In this document: in pieces, positions 8,516-15,017 of the stretch
Numbering within the stretch: position 1 is the first letter of the stretch
Layout of the letters: every line of letters starts with the position of its first letter
NCBI GenBank assembly: GCA_025351385.1
Contig: JANXWA010000016.1
Location: forward strand, 1-32,114
From: Acidimicrobiales bacterium
GTDB taxonomy: Bacteria > Actinomycetota > Acidimicrobiia > Acidimicrobiales > RAAP-2
Direction: 5' to 3'
DNA length: 32,114 nucleotides
The notes under the pieces: model-generated
Database searches by the model: none
What the model was told of the DNA's origin: nothing
Seen by the model: the letters and a program-made list of their open reading frames with translations, nothing else
Position numbers and translations under genes: made by a program

Positions 8516-8998
8516 CTAGGCACCCTCGGGCTTGTCGCCGGTCGGCTTGTTGGCCCACGGCACCGCCTCACCGGAGCTGCGGAACATCTTCAGCGCGAAG
8601 AGGGCCTGAGCGATGCCGGCGATGAGCGTGAGATAGATGCCGATACTGGGGCCCCAGCTATAGCCCTGGATGCCCGATCCTCCGCTCGGCAGTGTCAGCC
8701 ACCGGATGATCACGATCAACGTCCCGATCAATGACGCACCCAGGACGATGACCGCTGGGCCGTAGGAGAAGTTCGGGACGTTCGACCCGGAGCGGATCAT
8801 GAGGAGATAGGCGGCCGCGCCGACGATGAGCAGCGCCCCGAGCCAGCCGAACCCGGAGCTGAAACCGCTTTCCGAAGCGCTGAACGGACCTGAGGAGACC
8901 CCCTCCCAAGGAAGGAATATCGAGATCAGTGCGACAACGCCGGCTCCCGCGATCACGCGATCACCCGTTGAAAGTTTCTTCATGTCAAATGCGGCCAT
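8516..8998 (-). CDS. Four-helix hypothetical membrane protein
   Basis: 160 residues from the ATG at 8998, preceded by GGGAGGGG at suitable distance. After the cytoplasmic start MAAFDMKKLSTGDRVIAGAG come hydrophobic segments near residues 15-33, 52-70, 82-101 and 122-145, then a polar tail ending KPTGDKPEGA. The LSTGDRVIAGAG opening followed by FLPW is shared with small actinobacterial membrane proteins of unknown role. I recognise no catalytic motif. It is divergent from the DUF3052 gene across 127 bases. Confidence 0.75.
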   Translation of the reverse strand: MAAFDMKKLSTGDRVIAGAGVVALISIFLPWEGVSSGPFSASESGFSSGFGWLGALLIVGAAAYLLMIRSGSNVPNFSYGPAVIVLGASLIGTLIVIIRWLTLPSGGSGIQGYSWGPSIGIYLTLIAGIAQALFALKMFRSSGEAVPWANKPTGDKPEGA

Positions 8999-9125
8999 GG
9001 GGGCCCCTCCCGGTCTTGGATTTCTCATGATTACCACAGTCTGGGCAGTCATGCGGGTGATACCCCGTCGAGTGGTCACGCTAATCGGCCGAGGTCTCGG
9101 ACCCGAATCGAGGATCGCGCTGTGA

Positions 9126-9596
9126 ATGTGGCAATCTACGCTCGCCACTGTGCCCGCCGGCTACTCGACCACCCCGCTCGCCACGAAGCTCGGCCTCAAG
9201 GAACGCCACCGCCTGGTACTGGCGCATGCGCCGGCCGGATGGACCGTTGGTGAACTGCCCGTGGGCGTGCGGGTCCTGCGACGCCGCACCGGCCACGCCG
9301 ACGTCCTCATCGCCTTCTTCCACCAGCTCACCGTCATGGAGCGAGAGGTCGCGGAGCTGGCCGAAGCGATCGAGTCCGACGGATCACTGTGGCTGGCGTG
9401 GCCGCGACGGGCCGGCGGCCACACGAGTGACATCACCGACAACGAAGTCCGGCGGGTGGTCCTCCCTTTCGGACTGGTGGACGTGAAGGTGGCCGCACTC
9501 GACGAAAACTGGTCAGAACTGAAGATGGTGTGGCGCAAGGAGCGTCGCTCGCGACGACCGACGGACTGCTCGGCGAGCGGCACCCGACCGGCGTAG
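9126..9596 (+). CDS. DUF3052 domain protein
   Basis: 156 residues. The body matches DUF3052: GYSTTPLATKLGLKERHR, PAGW, ADVLIAFFHQLTVMEREV, GSLWLAWPRR and DITDNEVRRVVLPFGLVDVKVAALDE spread over residues 12-125, then WSELKMVWRKE. The family is common in actinobacteria, and some members sit in stress regulons, but its biochemical role is unknown. The ATG at 9126 has no clear ribosome binding site; a GTG at 9150 just before the conserved GYSTTP is an alternative start. The last ~15 residues are low-complexity. Confidence 0.82.
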   Translation: MWQSTLATVPAGYSTTPLATKLGLKERHRLVLAHAPAGWTVGELPVGVRVLRRRTGHADVLIAFFHQLTVMEREVAELAEAIESDGSLWLAWPRRAGGHTSDITDNEVRRVVLPFGLVDVKVAALDENWSELKMVWRKERRSRRPTDCSASGTRPA

Positions 9597-9617
9597 CCGA
9601 TCGGAGGGGCCCTCGAT

Positions 9618-10097
9618 TCAGCCCTGGCAGGCCTGGTAGTTGGCGAGGGCCCACAGGTGGGCGACGACCGACGGAACGATCGAGGGGCAGAGCGGAATCC
9701 CGGCGTTGCCCTTCATCACCCAGTGGCCTGTCGTCGTGCGGAAGAAGACGCCGTAGCTGCCGCCGTCCTGAAACGACACCTTGGCCGCGTAACTGGCCGG
9801 CAGGACGAGATTGAAGTTAGCGAGCGCCCAGTACCGGTGGTCGACGGCGTCGTAGGCCATGAGCGGCCCGACGGGATCGGTCGTGCGCACGCGCGTCCAC
9901 TTGATGTGATCGGTCTTCTTCATCCCGTGACTGGCCAGCTTGTACTTGACGAACGTCGACTCGAGGACGGCGCGGTCAGCGCTGGTCGGGTGCACGACGT
10001 GCGAGGCCGTCGTCGCGGAACCGAGTGAACTCGACGCCAGCACGCCAACAGAACTCAAGGCAATCACCGACACCAGCGAGCGAAGAGGTCTCCTCAT
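9618..10097 (-). CDS. Secreted hypothetical protein
   Basis: 159 residues with a clear Sec signal peptide: basic MRRPLRS, hydrophobic core VIALSSVGVLASSSLG, then an SATTA-type cleavage region near residue 30. The mature part has several Trp, Tyr and Phe residues and two cysteines, near the C-terminus (CPSIV and the penultimate-region CQG), which could form a disulfide. No recognisable domain. A start at 10097 is consistent with the signal peptide. It converges with the DUF3052 gene, 21 bases apart. Confidence 0.72.
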   Translation of the reverse strand: MRRPLRSLVSVIALSSVGVLASSSLGSATTASHVVHPTSADRAVLESTFVKYKLASHGMKKTDHIKWTRVRTTDPVGPLMAYDAVDHRYWALANFNLVLPASYAAKVSFQDGGSYGVFFRTTTGHWVMKGNAGIPLCPSIVPSVVAHLWALANYQACQG

Positions 10098-10225
10098 AGC
10101 GTTCGAACCTACCCCAGCCCGGCGCGAAATCGAGGTCAGTTTTCAATTGTTGTGAATCGCCGCAAACGCCCAACCGTCGACGACGAATCGTCGGTCGGCC
10201 TGGTGGAAGCGACAGACCGAATCGG

Positions 10226-10476
10226 TTGTCGGGGCGCTTGATTGCTGGTCTAACGATGGGTGGGGCCGGGAGTCAGTTGGTGGTCACTGTGGCAACCTTC
10301 CTCGCGCCCGTGATCGTCGCCGAGCGTCGCGCGAGGCTCCAACGCGACGGTCGGGATCATCATGATGTCCGGCCCGCTCAACACCGCCGGGTCCGGTTCA
10401 GGAGGATTGAGGTCGCAGGACGCGGTCCCGAGATGGGCGTCTCTCAGTTGGGTCGGACCACTAGACGCAGTATTCG
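10226..10476 (+). pseudogene. Relic of an MFS (aromatic acid:H+ symporter-like) transporter
   Basis: The 390-base gap between the secreted protein gene and the LLM oxidoreductase gene holds no intact gene. One forward frame (10226-10336) reads RLIAGLTMGGAGSQLVVTVA and then FLAPVIVAERRA. The frame then shifts by one near 10335 and continues GSNATVGIIMMSGPLNTA, then RWASLSWVGPLDAVF. Joined, this resembles the TM4-TM5 stretch of AAHS-type MFS transporters (R-LAG-GxGGA ... RRA-xxVxIMxSGxxLGxAxGG ... W-xLFWVGG). I read it as a decayed, frameshifted fragment with both ends missing. Bases 10098-10225 show nothing recognisable. Confidence 0.42.
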
Positions 10477-10487
10477 TGCGAACGGCC

Positions 10488-11516
10488 CTAACTGGCCGAG
10501 ACTGCTCGAAGGCCGCTCACGATCGCGCTTCGGTACTCGTCATCCAACGGGTAGGGCACGTAGAGGCCGTAGCGGTCGATGACGTCGCCGAACCTCGTCT
10601 GGACGACGGCCGCCACCTCGTCGACGAGGCCAACGGTCGCGAAGGTGTTGAGCACGTCGTCGTCGATCAACGACGCCATCGCCGTCCAGTCCCCCACCCG
10701 CGAGAGCGCGTTCAGCTCGGTCTGCAACTCACCCCAACCGTGCAGTTCGAGCACTCCCCGGTAGGCGGGGGTGGAGCCGTAAAAGGCGATCTGGGAGCGC
10801 ACGGCGTTCTTCGCCGCCTCGAGCTCCACCGGCGTGCGACCCGTCGCCATCAGGCCCGAGAAGGAGATCTGGTAGGTGTCGAGCGACCGGCCGACCTTCG
10901 AGAGACCCCGTGCGAGCGCCGGCATCGTCACCTCGCGCAAGTAGCGCTCGGTCGTGAACGGGTGGACCAGCAGCCCGTCGGCGACCTCGCCCGCCACCTC
11001 GGTCATTAGCTCGCCGACGGCCGCGAGGAAGATCCGAGGCGGGCCGAACGGATTGGGACCGGGGTTGAAGAACGGCGTCATCAACGTGTGGCGGTAGAAC
11101 TCGCCGCGGAAGTCCATCGTCGTGCCCTCGTTCCAGCACGACCAGATGGCGCGCATCGCCAGGATGTACTCGCGCATCCGCGGGGCCGGATGCGACCACG
11201 GCATGGAGTAGCGCTTCTCGATGTGGGGCTTGATCTGACTGCCCAGTCCGAGCAGCAGACGACCGTGCGAGAGCAGCTGGACGTCGTTGGCCATCGTGGC
11301 GGTGATCATCGGACTGCGTCCGAAGGCGACCACGATGCCGGTACCCAGTTCGAGGCTCGTGGTGGCCGTCGCCGCGCCGGCGAGCATCAAGAGCGGGTCG
11401 TGGCCGACCTCGGCCGACCACGCGCCGTCGTAGCCTTCGGCCTCGGTCCGTCGGGCCCGCTCGGCGAAGTCGCCCGATCCGAACGAGATCTCACCGTCGA
11501 TCAAGAGTGGGCTCAT
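10488..11516 (-). CDS. LLM-class (F420/flavin-dependent) oxidoreductase
   Basis: 342 residues from the ATG at 11516, which overlaps the stop of the acyl-CoA synthetase gene as ATGA. It is a bacterial luciferase-like TIM barrel: GYDGAWSAEVGHDPLLMLAG near residue 30, then LELGTGIVVAFGRSPMITA, LLLGLGSQIKPHIEKRYSMP, and FGPPRIFLAAVGELMTEVAGE. The order and the TSLELGTGI motif match the actinobacterial F420-dependent TIGR03617-like group. Such enzymes use reduced F420 or FMN on diverse substrates. Coupling to an acyl-CoA synthetase suggests action on a CoA-activated or lipid-type substrate (inference). Confidence 0.85.
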   Translation of the reverse strand: MSPLLIDGEISFGSGDFAERARRTEAEGYDGAWSAEVGHDPLLMLAGAATATTSLELGTGIVVAFGRSPMITATMANDVQLLSHGRLLLGLGSQIKPHIEKRYSMPWSHPAPRMREYILAMRAIWSCWNEGTTMDFRGEFYRHTLMTPFFNPGPNPFGPPRIFLAAVGELMTEVAGEVADGLLVHPFTTERYLREVTMPALARGLSKVGRSLDTYQISFSGLMATGRTPVELEAAKNAVRSQIAFYGSTPAYRGVLELHGWGELQTELNALSRVGDWTAMASLIDDDVLNTFATVGLVDEVAAVVQTRFGDVIDRYGLYVPYPLDDEYRSAIVSGLRAVSAS

Positions 11517-13069
11517 ATGGTGCGACCTGCCTTCTCCCAGTAGGGGGCGCGCAACTTGCGCTTGAACATCTTGCCCGAGTCCTCGCGCGGCAGCTCGTCG
11601 TGGAAGGTGATGACCTTGGGCACCTTGTAGCCGGCCAGGTGCGCGCGCACGTGGGCGCGCACGTCGGCCTCGCCGAGCGACGAATTGGGCTCGAGCTTCA
11701 GCGCCGCGGCGATCGACTCCCCGAACTCGTCGTCGGGTATCCCGAACACGGCGCAGTCGGCCACCCCCGCGAGCTTCAAGAGGCAGGCCTCGATCTCGAT
11801 CGGGTAGATGTTGACGCCGCCCGAGATGACCATGTCGCGCACCCGGTCGCACAGGTAGAGGAAGCCGTCCTCGTCGAAGAAGCCGACATCCCCGCAGGTG
11901 ATCAGGCCGTCGCGCTCGACCTCAAGGCGCGCGTCGTCGCGTCCGTGGTAGGTGAAGTCGGAGAATCCCCGAGCGCGCACGAAGACCTCGCCGGTCTCGC
12001 CGATTGGCAGCGGGCCGTCCTCGCCAATGACCTCAATGTCGCAGTGGGCGAGCGCACGCCCGACCGTGCCGGGATGCGCGAGCCACTCGGTCGCGTCACA
12101 GCCCACGATCAGACCGACTTCGGTGCTGCCGTAGAACTCGGAAACGATCGGGCCGAGCCACTCGATGATGGCCCGCTTGACGTCGGGCGGGCACGGCGCG
12201 GCGGTGTGCGAAACGTTCAGCAGCGACGACAGGTCGTAGCGGTCGCGGACCTCGGGCGCCAAGCGCAGCAGGCGCACGAACATCGTCGGCACCATGTAGA
12301 GCGAGGTGATCCGGTGGCGCTCCACCAGTGCCAAGAGCTCCTCGGGCTCGAAGCGGTCCTGGATCACCACGAACCCGTCGTAGAGTCGCAGCGCGGCCGT
12401 CGCGTAGGTGAGGGGCGCGGAGTGGTACATCGGACCGGCGACGACCGTGCGCATCGAGGGGGCCAGACCGAACACCCGGGCGACGTCGCCCAGATAGTCG
12501 AGCACCCCTTCAGCGTCGTGCGTGTCGGGCAGCCGGCGCACGCCCTTCGGGTGGCCCGTCGTGCCCGACGTGTAGATCATCGACGTTGGCGCCCCGAGGT
12601 AGACCTCACCCAAGGGCACAAAGCCGTCACGCCATCCCGACCACTCGGTCACGCCCTCGGGCAACCTCGCCGCCGCCTCGGACACGTCGAAGGCCGCCGC
12701 AATACTGGGTGGCGTCGTCACGCCGAGCACCGTCAGGCCATCGGGAAGGGCGGCGTGGACCGGGGCCAACAGATCGGCGTGCGCGACGCACACCTTTGAA
12801 CCGGAGTCGGCCACGACGTAGGCCACCTCCTCGGCGCTACCGTGCCAGTTGATGGGCACCGGAGCCGCTCCCAGCGCCGACGCCGCAATCGACGCCTCGA
12901 AGAACTCAAGGTCGTTGCGCATCAACAGCGCAATCGTGTCACCGGGACCGACGCCGAGCGAACGCAGTCCGGCCGCGGCCCGCATCGCGCGGTCGTTCAG
13001 CTCCGGGCTCGCGACGAACGTGTCGCCTCGCAGGACGCCCGCGACGTGCGCCGGTCCGTGGTCATCCAT
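11513..13069 (-). CDS. AMP-dependent acyl-CoA synthetase (second copy, distinct subtype)
   Basis: 518 residues from the ATG at 13069, with GGGGGAC just upstream. The in-frame ATG at 13138 would add 23 residues unlike the family. ANL motifs: MIYTSGTTGHPKGV, FYGSTEVGLI, DGLITCGDVGFFDEDGFLYL, VRDMVISGGVNIYP, and C-terminal DSGKMFKRKL with the catalytic lysine. It forms acyl-CoA via acyl-AMP from an unknown carboxylic acid. It shares only general motifs with the synthetase at 2449-4125, so it is not a recent duplicate. Its stop overlaps the start of the downstream LLM oxidoreductase (ATGA), indicating coupled translation. Confidence 0.9.
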   Translation of the reverse strand: MDDHGPAHVAGVLRGDTFVASPELNDRAMRAAAGLRSLGVGPGDTIALLMRNDLEFFEASIAASALGAAPVPINWHGSAEEVAYVVADSGSKVCVAHADLLAPVHAALPDGLTVLGVTTPPSIAAAFDVSEAAARLPEGVTEWSGWRDGFVPLGEVYLGAPTSMIYTSGTTGHPKGVRRLPDTHDAEGVLDYLGDVARVFGLAPSMRTVVAGPMYHSAPLTYATAALRLYDGFVVIQDRFEPEELLALVERHRITSLYMVPTMFVRLLRLAPEVRDRYDLSSLLNVSHTAAPCPPDVKRAIIEWLGPIVSEFYGSTEVGLIVGCDATEWLAHPGTVGRALAHCDIEVIGEDGPLPIGETGEVFVRARGFSDFTYHGRDDARLEVERDGLITCGDVGFFDEDGFLYLCDRVRDMVISGGVNIYPIEIEACLLKLAGVADCAVFGIPDDEFGESIAAALKLEPNSSLGEADVRAHVRAHLAGYKVPKVITFHDELPREDSGKMFKRKLRAPYWEKAGRTI

Positions 13070-13125
13070 GACGTCCCCCAGTAGATGTATGTCTGTCCGG
13101 ACCTTAATGCAGGGCTCCGCAAAAT

Positions 13126-13140
13126 CCGTGCTCCGCACGG
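13126..13140 (-). other. Short GC-rich hairpin between two minus-strand genes
   Basis: CCGTGC, loop TCC, GCACGG: a 6-bp stem, followed directly by the palindrome GGCTCGCGAGCC at 13140-13151. It lies downstream of the PH-like gene and upstream of the acyl-CoA synthetase start in the direction of transcription. It could slow or end readthrough, but no T-run follows, so a terminator call is weak. Confidence 0.25.
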
Positions 13141-13189
13141 GCTCGCGAGCCAGTCGACGAGACCACGGAGTCGGTCGAGCGTCCGCGAG

Positions 13190-13543
13190 CTAGACGAGGG
13201 GACCGCGCGTGGTGGCGCCGGGTTCGAGCCGCGCGCCCTCGCGAATGATCGCCTCGAGCGCGTCGGGGTCGTCAGGCGTGACGAACGGCCGCACCCATTT
13301 GCCGACGTCGAGGATCAGGCCAACCGTCTTCGTCGGACGCTTCACGTCCAGGTTGACCCAGTACCGCGGATTGGCCGTGCCCCATATCCTGGCGCCTCCG
13401 CGCAGGGCGCTCAACTGGACCCGCTGGAGCGAGCGGACCTCGTCGAAGCGGACCCTCTTGGACCCCCAAGGGAAGTAGTAGCGCCGGATCGTGAGGCCCA
13501 CGGCATCGCACGAAAGCCCGCTGTCGCGGTACACGTCGACCAT
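13190..13543 (-). CDS. Hypothetical PH-like small protein
   Basis: 117 soluble residues with alternating beta-strand character and a C-terminal helix (DDPDALEAIIREGARL). The pattern, a strand pair GLTIRRYYFPWGSKRVRF, the ARIWGTANPRYWVNL centre, VGLILDVGKWVRPFVTPDD and a final helix, resembles bacterial PH-like domains. No catalytic residues are recognisable. It stands alone, with a gap of 120 bases to the synthetase gene downstream and 70 bases to the MFS gene upstream on the same strand. Function unknown. Confidence 0.7.
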   Translation of the reverse strand: MVDVYRDSGLSCDAVGLTIRRYYFPWGSKRVRFDEVRSLQRVQLSALRGGARIWGTANPRYWVNLDVKRPTKTVGLILDVGKWVRPFVTPDDPDALEAIIREGARLEPGATTRGPLV

Positions 13544-13613
13544 GGGCGCACCATACCGCCATGATCCGAGGCGTCCGGTCGGCCATCAAACTATGGAGAT
13601 CCGACCTCACCGG

Positions 13614-14834
13614 TCAGGACTCGGGGAAGTCCCTCATCTTGCCGAGAGGCGACGCGAGTAGCCAGCCGACCGCGAGGGATGAACCCGCCGCGCCGATCCA
13701 CAGCGCCCACCGAACACCGAACGCCGATCCAATGGCGCCGCCGGCGAGCGCCCCGATGGGGATGACCCCCCAGACGACGAAGCGCATGGTCGCGTTCATC
13801 CGGCCGAGCAGCGCCGGTGGGCAGAGGCGCTGGCGGAAGCTGACCTGGTTGACGTTGTAGAGCACGCTGCCGAATCCCATGAAAAACGAGCCCGTAGCGA
13901 AGAGGACGGCGCCGTTGGAGGGCGTCGCGCCGGGAACGATGAGCATCGCCGCCTCGAGGGCGATGCCGAGAAAGGTCGCGCGAGCACTGCCAATGCGCCG
14001 AGCGATGGCGGTGGCGCCGAGACCACCGAGCACGCCCCCTACTCCCGCCGACGACAGGACGAGGCCGATGATGCCCGGCGATAGGTGGATCACCCGCACG
14101 AGAAAGACAATCGCCACCGCGAAGGCCATCGACCCGAAGAGATTCGACGTCGCCGTGGTGAAGGCAATCGCCCGCAGGATCGGATGGCCGAAGACGAATC
14201 GCAGACCTTCGGCGATCTCGGTACGCAGGTGGGGATGGCTTCGCGGGGCGCGCGGCCCCTCCGGCTTTCGAATGCCGGCCACGGCGACCGCCGAGACGCC
14301 GAAACTCGCGGCGTCGACCGCCACCGCGAGGGGGCCACCGATCACTTGGACCAGCACGCCGGCCAGTCCCGGCCCCCCGACGCCGGCGAGTTGGGACGTT
14401 ACCTGGAGCTTCGAGTTGCCCTCGACGAGCGCCTCGAGTCCGATGAGGTCCGGGAGGTAGGACTGATAGGCGACGTCGAAAAACACCGTGAGAATCCCGG
14501 CGAGGAACGTGACGACGAAGAGCTGCGCGAGGGTGAGCCCCCCGAGCTCGTACGCCACCGGGATGCTCCCATATGCGGCGAGCCGACCGAGGTCGGAGAC
14601 AATCATGACCGGGCGTTTGGCCAGACGGTCGACCCAGGCACCGGCCGGCAGCCCGATGAGCAAGAAGGCCATCATCGAGGCCGCGTCCAGGGCGCCGACC
14701 TCGAAGGTCGAGGCGTGCAAGGTCCGCACTGCCACCAGCGTGATCGCGACGACACTGATCTGGCTGCCGAACTCACTCACCGTCTCGCCACCCCACAGCA
14801 TCCGGAAGTCACGGTGTCGCCAGAGGGAGGCCAT
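13614..14834 (-). CDS. MFS transporter (EntS/MFS_3-like exporter)
   Basis: 406 residues with about twelve hydrophobic segments. The N-terminus LWRHRDFRMLWGGETVSEFGSQ is the typical opening of the EntS-like MFS_3 group, and the motif A equivalent LPAGAWVDRLAKRPVM follows between TM2 and TM3. The second half repeats the pattern. Members export siderophores, macrolides or other small molecules by proton antiport; the substrate here is unknown. AAAGGAC lies about 7 bases upstream of the ATG. It is downstream of nrdJ on the same strand with a 183-base gap. Confidence 0.87.
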   Translation of the reverse strand: MASLWRHRDFRMLWGGETVSEFGSQISVVAITLVAVRTLHASTFEVGALDAASMMAFLLIGLPAGAWVDRLAKRPVMIVSDLGRLAAYGSIPVAYELGGLTLAQLFVVTFLAGILTVFFDVAYQSYLPDLIGLEALVEGNSKLQVTSQLAGVGGPGLAGVLVQVIGGPLAVAVDAASFGVSAVAVAGIRKPEGPRAPRSHPHLRTEIAEGLRFVFGHPILRAIAFTTATSNLFGSMAFAVAIVFLVRVIHLSPGIIGLVLSSAGVGGVLGGLGATAIARRIGSARATFLGIALEAAMLIVPGATPSNGAVLFATGSFFMGFGSVLYNVNQVSFRQRLCPPALLGRMNATMRFVVWGVIPIGALAGGAIGSAFGVRWALWIGAAGSSLAVGWLLASPLGKMRDFPES

Positions 14835-15017
14835 GGGTAGTCGTCCTTTCTATCCGATTCGAGCGGGCGGACCCGCCACGGGCGCCCTCGGTCGTCTGGG
14901 CGTCGAGCGATCATCGAGACGGGGCGGGAGTTGTCGAGTCGGCATCACAGCGCCACCGAGTGTCGAACTCACTCCCGCCGTCGGATCGTCGCCCGCTGGA
15001 GCTCGACCGCCGAGAGT

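Noticed and set aside
11507-12799. A 430-codon plus-strand frame opposite the second acyl-CoA synthetase
   Set aside because: Antisense shadow; the minus-strand gene has all ANL motifs.
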